Below are positions 27,104-35,624 of a DNA stretch of 44,857 nucleotides, piece after piece. Location of the stretch: contig CANHZX010000003.1 of assembly GCA_947465215.1 (NCBI GenBank), forward strand, positions 1 through 44,857, given 5' to 3'. Position numbers and translations under genes: made by a program. Below the pieces are notes generated by a model, which was not told where the DNA came from, did not search any database, and saw nothing but the letters and a program-made list of their open reading frames with translations. Position 1 is the first letter of the stretch. Each line of letters starts with the position of its first letter. This DNA is from Betaproteobacteria bacterium. Lineage in GTDB: Bacteria > Pseudomonadota > Gammaproteobacteria > Burkholderiales > SG8-41.

Positions 27104-27571
27104 TCAGGCGGGTTTTGCGACAGGGTGGGGGTGCTGCTTCAGCGATTTCCAGGTTGAAGTGGCATAAGCAATCATTTCGCCATTTTCATCGACCAGCTCG
27201 GAGCGCAGGAAGGAAATGCTGCCGCCATGGCGGATGAACCGTGCCGTGCAGGTCAGCCGTCCGGAACGAGCGGCTTTCAGATATTGCACTTTCATTTCGA
27301 TGGTGGCACCAGGGCCGCTGGTTTGGCGCAACAGGTGTCCCATGGAGATGTCGAGCACGAAGGCCGAAATGCCTCCGTGCAGGCCGCCTTGCGGATTGAA
27401 CATGAAGTCCTTCAGGTCGAAGGTAATCACGCATTCATCGGCGGTATAGGCCAGTTCGAGTCCGAACAGCCGGGCCAGAAAAAATTTACCGAAATCCTGT
27501 TCGTAGGTGGCAAGTGCATTTTCAAACGCGGCGCGGGCAGCGTTTTCGTCGATATGTGTTTTTCGGGTCAT
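27104..27571 (-). CDS. PaaI-type hotdog-fold thioesterase
   Basis: 155 aa from the ATG at 27571 (MTRKTHID); the longer ORF adds 46 codons with no homologue-like sequence. The hotdog signature FNPQGGLHGGISAFVLDISMG contains the catalytic-type N59 and HGG (65-67). The remainder (EMKVQYLKAARSG, IRHGGSISFLRSEL) fits acyl-CoA thioesterases of the PaaI/YdiI group. It heads a tight three-gene operon with PIN and tauD-like genes and is divergent from a Bug gene. Confidence 0.9.
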   Translation of the reverse strand: MTRKTHIDENAARAAFENALATYEQDFGKFFLARLFGLELAYTADECVITFDLKDFMFNPQGGLHGGISAFVLDISMGHLLRQTSGPGATIEMKVQYLKAARSGRLTCTARFIRHGGSISFLRSELVDENGEMIAYATSTWKSLKQHPHPVAKPA

Positions 27572-27685
27572 GGCCGTCTGCAAAAGGCGCAATCCTAACA
27601 TCGGTCCATGCAGGGCGCGATGCCCTGATCTTGCGATAGACTGCGTAAAAGCGGATTGCAGCTCAACATTGCCGGAGGAGGCAGG

Positions 27686-28681
27686 ATGTACAAATTGAAA
27701 CTGGTGCAACGGGTGTTCTTGCTGCTGGGTTTAATTTGCCCTTTGCTCGCGGCGGGTCAGCAGGGCGCATGGAAACCGGAGCGCAATGTTGAAATCATTG
27801 TCGGCACGGCTCCGGGTGCGGCACCGGACAAAACGGCACGGCTGATCCAGCGGCTGTGGCAGTCCCAGCGCATTTACGAAGGCCCGGTGACGATCATGAA
27901 CAAGCCGGGTGGGGGTAATGTCATTGCATGGACCTATCTGAATCAACAGGCCGGCAACGCGCATTACCAGATGATCGGCAATCTTAATGTGCTGATCAGC
28001 CGTTCCCTGGGGTTGAGCCCCTACGCGCACACCGATTACACCTGGATTGCCACGCTGTTTGATGAATATTTTGCATTATCGGTACGTGCCGATTCGAATA
28101 TGGCGACAGGGCGGGATCTGATAGCCCGTCTGCAGAAGGATCCGACGTCTGCGGTCATCGGCGTGTCGACGTCCATCGGCGGCGCCAATCATCTGTCGGC
28201 GGCGCTGATGTTGCAGCGGGCAGGCATTGATCCGCGTCGCGTACGTTTTGTCGCGTTCAAAGGCAGCGGTGAATCGGTGACGGCGCTTCTCGGTGGTCAC
28301 GTTGAAGCGATTTCAACAGCGGTGTCGACCACAGTGCCTTATATCCGCAACGGTCAGTTGCGGACTATCGCCGTGTCATCGCCCAAACGCCTGGGCGGCG
28401 TGCTGGCGACGGTGCCGACCTGGAGCGAGCAGGGGATCCGCGGCACGATGACCAACTTCCGCGCAGTCATGGCGCCGAAAGGAACCGATGCTGCCGCTGT
28501 CAAATTCTGGGAAAGCCGTTACGCGCAGCTGGCGGCACAGGAAGAATGGAAAAAAGACCTCGAAGAAAATCTGTGGGCGTGGAATTTTCTCGATGCCGCA
28601 AAGACGGTTGCGGCAGTGAATGAATATGCGAGCGATGTTGAGGGCTTGGTCAGCACCTTGGGCTTGCGCAAGGCACAGTAG
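27686..28681 (+). CDS. Bug/TctC family substrate-binding protein (second copy)
   Basis: 331 aa from the ATG at 27686, which follows a GGAGGAGG purine run. Signal peptide KLVQRVFLLLGLICPLLAAGQQ. The family pattern is weaker than in the first Bug gene but clear: VEIIVGTAPGAAPDKTARLIQR, NKPGGGNVIAWTYL, VGVSTSIGGANHLSAA-like ligand loop and FVAFKGSGESVTALLGGHVEA. It is quite divergent from the Bug protein at 24697, so this is not a recent duplication. No membrane partners nearby. Confidence 0.93.
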   Translation: MYKLKLVQRVFLLLGLICPLLAAGQQGAWKPERNVEIIVGTAPGAAPDKTARLIQRLWQSQRIYEGPVTIMNKPGGGNVIAWTYLNQQAGNAHYQMIGNLNVLISRSLGLSPYAHTDYTWIATLFDEYFALSVRADSNMATGRDLIARLQKDPTSAVIGVSTSIGGANHLSAALMLQRAGIDPRRVRFVAFKGSGESVTALLGGHVEAISTAVSTTVPYIRNGQLRTIAVSSPKRLGGVLATVPTWSEQGIRGTMTNFRAVMAPKGTDAAAVKFWESRYAQLAAQEEWKKDLEENLWAWNFLDAAKTVAAVNEYASDVEGLVSTLGLRKAQ

Positions 28682-28696
28682 GGTGGAGCAGAAAAT

Positions 28697-28730
28697 TACT
28701 GTAAATATTTGATTTAAATAAATTAATTAT
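28697..28730. repeat. AT-rich dispersed motif, degenerate copy
   Basis: AAATATTTGATTTAAATAAA and on, 19 of 28 bases matching the copy at 4509. It lies between the convergent ends of the Bug and YaiI/YqxD genes and contains the latter's stop codon. Confidence 0.4.
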
Positions 28731-29181
28731 CAGGCTTTGGCTGGCGGGCAATCCAGCGGTCCAGTTGCGCAGCAAAACTCTGGCGGTCGCTGTTGCTCAA
28801 GGACGGCGGACCGCCGGTCTCGACACCGCTGCTGCGCAGTGTATCCATGAAGTTGCGCATGTCGAGCAGGCCCTGAACATTGTCCTTGGTGTAGAGCTCG
28901 CCGCGGGGATTCAGTGCGCTGGCGCCTTTGGCGACGGCGGCAGCCGCAAGAGGGATATCTGCAGTAATCACCAGATCCCCGGCAACTGCCATTTCAACGA
29001 TGTGGTTGTCGGCGACATCAAAACCGCTGGGCACCTGAATCATGCGGATCCATGGTGATCGAGGTACTTGCAGGCCACGGTTCGCCACCAGCGTCAGCTG
29101 AATCGATGTGCGCTGTGCCGCCCGGAAAAGAATGTCCTTGATGACGCTTGGGCAGGCGTCGGCATCCACCCATATCGTCAT
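28723..29181 (-). CDS. YaiI/YqxD family protein (UPF0178, DUF188)
   Basis: 152 aa. The family signatures [35 protein letters not shown] and NPRGELYT are all present, with the full family length. The fold is PIN/NYN-like with conserved acidic residues, so a nuclease role is possible, but the function is unknown. It lies 15 bp after the rhodanese gene and is its operon partner. The stop codon falls in an AT-rich repeat. Confidence 0.93.
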   Translation of the reverse strand: MTIWVDADACPSVIKDILFRAAQRTSIQLTLVANRGLQVPRSPWIRMIQVPSGFDVADNHIVEMAVAGDLVITADIPLAAAAVAKGASALNPRGELYTKDNVQGLLDMRNFMDTLRSSGVETGGPPSLSNSDRQSFAAQLDRWIARQPKPDN

Positions 29182-29196
29182 CAGGAAAAGTTGCGC

Positions 29197-30783
29197 TCAG
29201 TGTGCGGGGAAGCGGAATACCGATTTGTCCTGCTCGCCGAGCTGCGCCATCAGTCCGGTTTCCCAGGCCAGATACTGCTTCATGGCTTCGCGATTGCCGG
29301 CGTGACGGTCGTGTACGAAGAACAGGTAATCGATGCATTCGCGATCAGCCGGGATGTCCGCGGAGGACGCTGCTGAATGTCCGGCCTTGGTCCAGGCCGC
29401 AACGCCGCCGTCCAGCAGACGAACGTCCTTGATGCCTGCTTCGTTCAGTTCGCTCGCCGCCAGCCGAGCAACATCGGACTCTGCGGCGACGAGAACGACC
29501 GGTAGTTTCGCTTCTTTGGCGTCTTTTAGTATTCGCGAGCGGATGGTCCAGCGGCTGCCGGGCACATGCGCCTTGCGGTAAGCCATGCTCGGGCCGACAT
29601 CAAAAACCGTGCAGGCTTTGTGCTCGAGCAGTTTTTTCAATTCATCGGCAGTGATAGCCGGGAGAGAAGGCAGAGAAGGCGTTGCAGGCTTGATGCCTTC
29701 AAATCCGGACTGGGTACCGCCATCCAGCACGCAGGCATCGCAGCCCAGTTGCAGCAGCCAGCTGGCTACCACCGGCGCGCGCACCATGTCGCCGCCGTCG
29801 ATCAGCACGATACGGGCATTGCGCACACCCACCCACTGGTCGGTCGCCTGAATCAGCTGGCCACCGGGAGTGTGCTGTGCACCGGTGATGCTGCCTTTGG
29901 CGAATTCCTCCGGGGTTCGTACGTCACAGAGATAGGTTGTGCGTCCCGGTTCCTTGAGCCATGCAGCCACTTCAGATGCGCCGGCAATACGTACATTGAA
30001 TCGCTTCATCAGCGCGCGTGCGGCTTCCTGCTGTGCGGGTAGCTGGGCGGCGTCGATGGTTTCCGGGTACTGGCGCGCCGATCCGTATTCCAGTTGCAGA
30101 TCGGACAGATACCAGCCTTGCGTGCCGTTCTCCAGAGCGTAGACGGGATTCTGCACGCCGAAATTGATCAGGGTCTGCGCACCAAGGATGGAGCGCGTGC
30201 GGCCTGCACAATTAACGATGATTTTGGTTTTGGAATTTTTCACCATGCTGGCGACACGGTACGGCAGTTCCGCGTTCGGGCAGCAGGTGCTGCCGGGGAT
30301 GGTCATCTTGTGATGTTCGTGCACCGGCCTGCCGTCAAACAGCACGAAGTCTTCTCCGGATTCACGCAGGTTCACCAGATCTTTTGCGGTGATGCGCGGC
30401 GTGTTGTAGGCATGTTCGACCATCTCACCGAAGAGCTTGCTGGGCACGTTGACACCTTTGAACAGCACATAACCTGCGGCTTTCCAGCCCTCGGTGCCGC
30501 CTTCAAGGACGGCGAGATCGGTGTAGCCGAGAGCTGCAAGGCGGGCGGCCGCACGCTTTGCGATGCCGGAGCGACCGTCGTCGCAAAATACGATACGAAC
30601 GTCCTTGCGCGGTACCAGTGTCACGATACCCAGCTCCAGCCTGCTGTACGGCAGCGGGGTCGCGAACAGCAGATGATCCTCACCGAATTCGCCGTCTTCG
30701 CGCACATCCAGCAGCGCGATTTCAGCGCCGTCGTGCAAGGCCGCCTGCAGTGCGGCGGGTGTAATCATCTTGGAGTTGGCCAT
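29197..30783 (-). CDS. four-domain rhodanese-like sulfurtransferase
   Basis: 528 aa made of four tandem rhodanese domains (about 8-108, 130-230, 268-362, 378-470) and a C-terminal tail. Domain 1 has its active Cys67 (FCDDGRSG) and domain 2 has Cys192 (NCAGRTRS). Domain 3 has Asp (LIDGGDMVRA) and domain 4 has Ala (LVAAESDVAR) where the Cys should be, so these two cannot carry a persulfide. Multi-rhodanese proteins are associated with sulfur trafficking or thiosulfate use; no sulfur-oxidation genes are in view. No signal peptide, so cytoplasmic. First gene of the pair with the YaiI/YqxD gene. Confidence 0.93.
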   Translation of the reverse strand: MANSKMITPAALQAALHDGAEIALLDVREDGEFGEDHLLFATPLPYSRLELGIVTLVPRKDVRIVFCDDGRSGIAKRAAARLAALGYTDLAVLEGGTEGWKAAGYVLFKGVNVPSKLFGEMVEHAYNTPRITAKDLVNLRESGEDFVLFDGRPVHEHHKMTIPGSTCCPNAELPYRVASMVKNSKTKIIVNCAGRTRSILGAQTLINFGVQNPVYALENGTQGWYLSDLQLEYGSARQYPETIDAAQLPAQQEAARALMKRFNVRIAGASEVAAWLKEPGRTTYLCDVRTPEEFAKGSITGAQHTPGGQLIQATDQWVGVRNARIVLIDGGDMVRAPVVASWLLQLGCDACVLDGGTQSGFEGIKPATPSLPSLPAITADELKKLLEHKACTVFDVGPSMAYRKAHVPGSRWTIRSRILKDAKEAKLPVVLVAAESDVARLAASELNEAGIKDVRLLDGGVAAWTKAGHSAASSADIPADRECIDYLFFVHDRHAGNREAMKQYLAWETGLMAQLGEQDKSVFRFPAH

Positions 30784-30812
30784 AAAGGCTCCGTGAGCGG
30801 AAAAGAGCGCTG

Positions 30813-30818
30813 ATTATA
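30813..30818 (-). promoter_or_regulatory. possible -10 of the rhodanese gene
   Basis: A perfect TATAAT on the minus strand 30 bp before the start codon. No good -35 was found. Weak call. Confidence 0.3.
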
Positions 30819-30858
30819 GCTGCGCGCAAGTGTCGCGAAGATGCAGTGGCTGCGATGG

Positions 30859-30881
30859 CCGGCGCCGGGAAGTGGCGCCGG
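30859..30881. other. perfect GC-rich inverted repeat
   Basis: CCGGCGCC, seven bases, GGCGCCGG, between rhlE and the rhodanese gene. There is no T-tract on either side, so it is not a standard terminator. It may stabilise the rhlE mRNA 3' end or assist rho-dependent ending. Confidence 0.5.
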
Positions 30882-30894
30882 ATCCCTTCCGGGT

Positions 30895-32322
30895 TTACTT
30901 CTTGTCTCGGGAGACAAATCCGCCGAGCAGGGCAGCCTGGGGACGGTTTACCCGGGAGCGCTGAGGCGGAGATGATGTGGTTGTCGCGCTCGTGGTGCCC
31001 GATGCAGGCTCGTAAGGCTTGCTGAAGTCAAATCCATCTGCGGCCACTTGCGGGCGGGGTTTGGTTGCCGGAATAGCAGCGGCCGTTGCCGGCGCTGTTG
31101 AGCGGCGGGGTTCTTTTTCGCGATCCTCGCGGCGTGGTCGGCTTTCACGACTACGCTCATATTCACGTTCGGCCTCAAGATCAGCAGCGCCTTCCTCGAC
31201 GGATTGGCGCGGAATGGCGCGCTTGAGCAGCTTTTCAATGTCAGCGAGAAGACGCATTTCATCTGGACAGACCAGTGAAATGGCTTCGCCCGGCATTCCG
31301 GCTCGACCGGTGCGGCCGATGCGGTGCACATAATCTTCAGGCGTGTAAGGCAGTTCGTAGTTGATAACGAACGGCAGTTCTTCAATGTCGATGCCGCGTG
31401 CCGCGATGTCAGTAGCTACCAGCACGGTGGAGCGGCCTTCCTTGAAATCGGTGAGTGCCTGTTCGCGTTCGGCCTGAGTGCGGTCGCTGTGGATTGCGGT
31501 GGCATTGATGCCATCTCGCATTAGGTCACGCGCCAGCTTGTTGCAGTCGCGTTTCATGCGCAGGAACACCAGCACCTGCTTCATTTCCCGGCTGCGGATC
31601 AGGTTGGCCAGTACAGCGTGTTTACGCGATGCCGGCGTTTCGAAAACCTGATGCTTGACCAGATCCGCAGGTGCGTTGCGACGTGCGACCTCGATCAGCG
31701 TCGGACTGCGCAGCATCTGGTTGGCGAGTTTCTTGATCTCTTCGGAAAACGTGGCCGAAAACAGCAGGCTTTGGCGCTGGGTTGGCAGCAGCGCCAGAAT
31801 GCGCCTGATGTCGGGCAGGAATCCCATGTCGAGCATGCGGTCGGCTTCATCCATGACCACGATTTCGACCTGGCCAAGCGACACGCTTTTCTGCTGGACG
31901 TGATCAAGCAGGCGGCCCGGCGTGGCGACAAGGATATCCACGCCTTCCCGCAGGATCTTGGTCTGCGGCGGCATGTCGACGCCACCATAAACCACGGTTG
32001 AGCGCAGCTTGAGGAATTTACCGTAGGCCTTGACGCTGTCGCTGACCTGCGCGGCGAGTTCACGCGTTGGCGTGAGTACCAGGGCACGCACCGGATGGCG
32101 TGCCGGTGATGGGCTGCTGTTCGCGTAAGGAGCGAGCAACTGCAGCATCGGCAGCGTAAATCCAGCGGTCTTGCCGGTTCCGGTCTGGGCGCAGCCCATG
32201 ATGTCACGGCGCTCCAGAACAGCCGGTATGGCTTTGGCTTGGATGGGTGTGGGTTCGCTGTAGCCTTCGTCGGCGACGGCTCGCTGCAGCTCGGGTATCA
32301 GGTTCAGATCGGCAAACGACAT
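30895..32322 (-). CDS. rhlE: DEAD-box RNA helicase, RhlE type
   Basis: 475 aa. All helicase motifs are intact: Q motif TPIQAKAIP, Walker A AQTGTGKT (45-52), [19 protein letters not shown] (158-161), SAT (189-191), [13 protein letters not shown] and HRIGRTGR. The tail after about residue 375 is Arg/Glu/Lys and Pro/Thr rich and disordered-looking, as usual for RNA-binding extensions of RhlE. Function: ATP-driven RNA remodelling, ribosome assembly or mRNA decay. Symbol rests on subfamily resemblance (MSFADLNL start, tail), not on a tree. Confidence 0.9.
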   Translation of the reverse strand: MSFADLNLIPELQRAVADEGYSEPTPIQAKAIPAVLERRDIMGCAQTGTGKTAGFTLPMLQLLAPYANSSPSPARHPVRALVLTPTRELAAQVSDSVKAYGKFLKLRSTVVYGGVDMPPQTKILREGVDILVATPGRLLDHVQQKSVSLGQVEIVVMDEADRMLDMGFLPDIRRILALLPTQRQSLLFSATFSEEIKKLANQMLRSPTLIEVARRNAPADLVKHQVFETPASRKHAVLANLIRSREMKQVLVFLRMKRDCNKLARDLMRDGINATAIHSDRTQAEREQALTDFKEGRSTVLVATDIAARGIDIEELPFVINYELPYTPEDYVHRIGRTGRAGMPGEAISLVCPDEMRLLADIEKLLKRAIPRQSVEEGAADLEAEREYERSRESRPRREDREKEPRRSTAPATAAAIPATKPRPQVAADGFDFSKPYEPASGTTSATTTSSPPQRSRVNRPQAALLGGFVSRDKK

Positions 32323-32612
32323 GGGGCTAACTGGAGTGGCGCAGAGGTAACGCGGACGTCACACTCGCGTAGCACGGCGCAGAGGCGCGGCGCAGAAGAG
32401 AGGGATCGGCAGTGATGCCGGATTCATTGAATGGCTTTGGGGGTAAATCACGCCGCATTAGTATAGCCTGACCGCGGCCCCACGGCCAGCTACAAGGGTA
32501 AATTGTTCCAAATATTCAAAAATCTGGTAAATTGAAATCGTAATTGCAGCGCTGACGAATTTTTGACTTATCTTTGACCCTAATCTCGCTTTTTGGATGA
32601 AAACTGCCCTCA
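32323..32612. other. intergenic region between rhlE and the HNH gene
   Basis: 290 bp with divergent genes on each side. The decamer GGCGCAGAGG occurs at 32338 and 32376, with GGCGCAGAAG at 32389. A minus-strand -10-like TATACT lies at 32460-32465. The right half (32496-32600) is AT-rich without clear hexamer pairs. Confidence 0.45.
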
Positions 32613-33230
32613 ATGGATGGCGATCTTCCGATTCTGAGTGAGCCGGCAACAGTTAACCTGTTTCCGCTGATCCTGACGTTGGATACCCACGGTATCCCGC
32701 ACCGCTGGATTACCTGGCAGCATGCCTGCTACTACTATTCTAAGAATCAGGTGGCCTGGAGCCTCGGTGAGCGCGCTTTTACCGTTCATGGCGGCCTGAA
32801 CCGAATCACCGGGGAACGATCCACGATCAGCGGTTCCAGCATCATCGCCATCAAGGGCAAGGCGATGGCGATGAAGTCGTTCAACCAGGTACCGCCGCTG
32901 AACAACCGCGAGCTGTTTCACCGTGACCGTCAGATCTGCGCCTACTGCGCGACCAGTTTCTCCGGTGTGAAACTGACCCGCGATCACATCGTGCCGTTTT
33001 CCAAAGGCGGCCGTGATACCTGGATGAATGTGGTCACGGCCTGCCGATCCTGCAATGAGCGCAAGAGCGATCGCACGCCCGAGGGCGCCGGCATGGAGCT
33101 GGTGTATTTGCCCTATGTGCCGAACCGCGCGGAGTATCTCATCCTGACCAACCGGCGCATCCTCGCCGACCAGATGGAATTTCTTGCTCAGCATGTGCCG
33201 GCCCAAAGCCGGCTGCATCAGCCGAGGTAA
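32613..33230 (+). CDS. HNH endonuclease domain protein
   Basis: 205 aa. The HNH zinc finger is complete: CAYC, then DHIVPFSKGGRDTWMNVV (His and Asn of the nuclease site) and CRSCN. The N-terminal half (LTLDTHGIPHRWITWQHACYYYSKN, about 22-46) is conserved in a chromosomal HNH family found widely in proteobacteria, so this is more likely a resident protein of unknown role than a restriction or homing enzyme. No methylase or mobile-element genes are nearby. The start lacks a clear ribosome site. Confidence 0.88.
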   Translation: MDGDLPILSEPATVNLFPLILTLDTHGIPHRWITWQHACYYYSKNQVAWSLGERAFTVHGGLNRITGERSTISGSSIIAIKGKAMAMKSFNQVPPLNNRELFHRDRQICAYCATSFSGVKLTRDHIVPFSKGGRDTWMNVVTACRSCNERKSDRTPEGAGMELVYLPYVPNRAEYLILTNRRILADQMEFLAQHVPAQSRLHQPR

Positions 33231-33239
33231 GTTATCCGG

Positions 33240-33791
33240 CTATTTCCGGTTTATTTCCAGCATGGCGGCACGGATTTCTTCCGCGGTCGGGGGCTTGCGT
33301 TCCCTGAAGATCAGCCAAAGAAATGCGCCGTTCACCAGAATGAACGAGATTTCCAGGTAGAGCAGGGTTTCCACGATCACATGCGCGGGCTTTTGCGCGA
33401 AGATAAAAAAGAAACCCTCGAAAGTGGGGATCGTGGCTTTGGTCAGCGCAAATACGGATTCCATTGGCGGAAACAGCAGCATCAACACCAGATTCACGCC
33501 GGTGAACAGCAGTGAAGCATTCTGCAGTCCCAGTCCGCGTTTTTTACTATCGGGTTTGTCAGCCAGCAGCAGCCAGGCAATGGCCAGATTAACCAGCACG
33601 ACAACAATTTCGAGAGCCAGAAGCGGGCCGTTGATTTCGCTCAGCGGCGGTTTGGACAGGATGAAGTAGAACCCGGCGAATACCGGGATGCTGGAAGAGG
33701 CCACCGAATACTGGTCGATGGGCGGAAAGAGGGTGATCAGCAGCAGGTTGGCGACTGCGATGGCGAGCGCAATGCTTTGGGTGCGATTCAT
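33240..33791 (-). CDS. four-helix membrane protein with internal duplication
   Basis: 183 aa from the ATG at 33791 (MNRTQSIAL), with AGGA 12 bp before it; the longer ORF adds 26 basic residues that look non-coding. I recognise no named family. Four predicted membrane helices in two tandem repeats about 86 residues apart. The first (about 5-77) has LFPPIDQYSVASSSIPVFAG and the second (about 91-163) has LFPPMESVFALTKATIPTFEG. In both, FYF/FFF and an LE-(I)-LVN helix follow at equal spacing. A charged C-terminus RERKPPTAEEIR follows. It ends 9 bp from the HNH gene in convergent orientation. Function unknown. Confidence 0.82.
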   Translation of the reverse strand: MNRTQSIALAIAVANLLLITLFPPIDQYSVASSSIPVFAGFYFILSKPPLSEINGPLLALEIVVVLVNLAIAWLLLADKPDSKKRGLGLQNASLLFTGVNLVLMLLFPPMESVFALTKATIPTFEGFFFIFAQKPAHVIVETLLYLEISFILVNGAFLWLIFRERKPPTAEEIRAAMLEINRK

Positions 33792-33957
33792 ACCCGCTCG
33801 ATTCCTGTTCTGTTTTGAAGTGTAAGTATAGCCGAATGGTTTCTTCGTTCCTTTGTATCGCAGCCGCAATTCTCGATCTTGTAAAAGATGGTGTGTCCTG
33901 ACACTGCAACAATACCGGCCGCGTCAGCCGATTTTGGTATCATGCTCGGCTTGATTG

Positions 33958-33987
33958 AGTTAATACTTTGATTTTATTAAAATTTTA
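33958..33987 (+). repeat. AT-rich dispersed motif, degenerate copy
   Basis: TTTGATTTTATTAAAATTTT lies directly before the PHP gene start. It resembles the 4509 copy at about two thirds of positions. It leaves no room for a Shine-Dalgarno. Confidence 0.35.
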
Positions 33988-34815
33988 ATGCGTTTTGATC
34001 TGCACAGTCATTCGACCTGCTCCGACGGATTATTGAGCCCCGCCGAGTTGGTAGAGCGCGCCGTTCAGCGCGGCGTGAATGTTCTTGCACTGACTGACCA
34101 TGATGAAATCAAGGGGCTCGCTGACGCACGTGTAGCGGCAGAGCACTGGGGTCTGCGACTCATCGATGGCGTGGAGATTTCGGTGCTGTGGGAAGAGGTA
34201 ACCCTGCATATCGTCGGATTGAATATCGATACCGGTCACGCCCCGCTGGTGGAAGGACTGGCATCCATACGCAACGGGCGGGAGCAGCGCGCCCGGCGCA
34301 TGGCTGAAAGTCTGGCCGCTGCAGGTATTGACGGTTCGCTGGAAGGCGCACGGCGTTACGCCAAAAATCCCGAATTGGTGAGCCGTTCGCATTTTGCGCG
34401 TTACCTCGTTGAAGCCGGTCATGCGCGGGATACCAATGCGGTGTTCCGCCATTTCCTGACTCCTGGCAAGCCCGGTTATGTGCCGCATCAGTGGGCCACG
34501 CTGGCCGATGCCCTGCAATGGATCAACGGCGGCGGCGGAACGGCCGTGCTGGCGCATCCGGGCCGTTATGATCTTGGCGAGGCCAAGTGCGAGCGTCTGC
34601 TCGGAGAATTCATTTCGCTGGGCGGCACCGCGGTTGAAGTGGTGACCGGTTCGCATGCGCCTTCAGAGTTTGTGACCTGGGCGCGGCATGCGAAAAATTT
34701 CAAATTGCTGGCGTCTGCGGGTTCGGATTTTCACGGCCCGGGAGAGGGCTATCGCGATATCGGCAATGTGCCGGCCTTGCCTTCCGGCTGCGATCCAGTT
34801 TGGGAACGTTTCTGA
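33988..34815 (+). CDS. PHP-domain phosphoesterase (RNase AM / YciV type)
   Basis: 275 aa. PHP metal-binding residues are visible: H6 and H8 with D13 (DLHSHSTCSDG), H38-D39 (ALTDHDE), E in DGVEIS, LAHPGR, and the final GSDFHGP. The family member from E. coli (RNase AM) removes 5' nucleotides from rRNA and short RNAs. It precedes a YciO-like gene by 27 bp, the same pairing as yciV-yciO in enterobacteria, which supports the assignment. No Shine-Dalgarno before the ATG; the leader is AT-only. Confidence 0.92.
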   Translation: MRFDLHSHSTCSDGLLSPAELVERAVQRGVNVLALTDHDEIKGLADARVAAEHWGLRLIDGVEISVLWEEVTLHIVGLNIDTGHAPLVEGLASIRNGREQRARRMAESLAAAGIDGSLEGARRYAKNPELVSRSHFARYLVEAGHARDTNAVFRHFLTPGKPGYVPHQWATLADALQWINGGGGTAVLAHPGRYDLGEAKCERLLGEFISLGGTAVEVVTGSHAPSEFVTWARHAKNFKLLASAGSDFHGPGEGYRDIGNVPALPSGCDPVWERF

Positions 34816-34842
34816 GCGCATTTTTTAGCGCATCACCTCCGC

Positions 34843-35466
34843 ATGTCGCAGTTCTTTTCCATCCATCCCGAGAATCCGCAGCTTCGGCTGATCAAGCAGG
34901 CTGCGGAGATCATTCGCGCCGGCGGCATCGTCGTCTACCCGACGGATTCCTGCTATGCCCTTGGCTGTCATATCGGCGACAAGGCGGCGATGGAGCGCAT
35001 CCGGCGGATCCGCGGCATTGATGACCGCCACCATCTGACGCTGGTTTGCCGCGATCTCTCGGAACTCGCCTCTTATGCAAGGGTTGATAACCAGCAGTTT
35101 CGTTTGCTGAAGGCTGCTACACCGGGCAGCTATGTGTTCATTCTTGAGGCGACAAGGGAGTTGCCGAAGCGGCTGCAGCATCCGAAGCGGCGAACCATCG
35201 GACTGCGTATCCCCGATCATCCCGTGGTGAATTCGCTGCTTGCTGAGCTTGGCGAACCGATTTTGTCTTCAACCTTGTTGCTACCTGACGATGAACTGCC
35301 ATTGACTGATGCTCACGAAATCCGCGAACGGCTGGAGCATATGGTCGATTTGATACTGGACGGCGGTTCCTGTGGCATTGAGCCCAGCACGGTAGTTGAT
35401 CTGACCGGGCCAACGCCGGTGGTGACCCGAGAAGGCAAGGGCAGTCTGACTCCGTTTGGCCTTTGA
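34843..35466 (+). CDS. YciO-type L-threonylcarbamoyladenylate synthase-like protein
   Basis: 207 aa, Sua5/YciO/YrdC fold. Nucleotide-site features: YPTDSCYALGC, KAAMERIRRIRG, the PGSYVFILEA stretch, PKRRTIGLRIPDH, and STVVDLTGPTPVVTREGKG. It ends in the family's TPFGL. This branch (YciO) is distinct from the main TsaC/Sua5; its role in tRNA t6A formation is less certain. Cotranscribed with the PHP gene. Confidence 0.92.
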   Translation: MSQFFSIHPENPQLRLIKQAAEIIRAGGIVVYPTDSCYALGCHIGDKAAMERIRRIRGIDDRHHLTLVCRDLSELASYARVDNQQFRLLKAATPGSYVFILEATRELPKRLQHPKRRTIGLRIPDHPVVNSLLAELGEPILSSTLLLPDDELPLTDAHEIRERLEHMVDLILDGGSCGIEPSTVVDLTGPTPVVTREGKGSLTPFGL

Positions 35467-35550
35467 TCGCGTTCAGCATCAGCTCGCAGACGGGCTGCGT
35501 TAAAATCAGTCATCATGCGTATTAGTCTTGAGCGCAAATAACAGCCATAT

Positions 35551-35574
35551 CTTATTGTTTTTATTGAATTTTAT
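35551..35574 (+). repeat. AT-rich dispersed motif, copy 5
   Basis: CTTATTGTTTTTATTGAATT, sharing ATTGTTTTTATTGA (14 bases) with the copy at 15597. It lies between the yciO-like gene and trpS. Confidence 0.6.
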
Positions 35575-35624
35575 GAATCGCGACTCCATGCGTGATTCGA
35601 CTCTTACCCCGGAACCCTTCCTCA

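Noticed and set aside
24697-28681. The two Bug genes as a recent tandem duplication
   Set aside because: Their sequences differ strongly outside the family motifs, so they are unrelated paralogues that happen to be neighbours.
32613-33230. HNH protein as a restriction, homing or phage-defence nuclease
   Set aside because: No methylase, intron, phage or defence genes nearby, and its N-terminal half matches a widespread resident chromosomal family.
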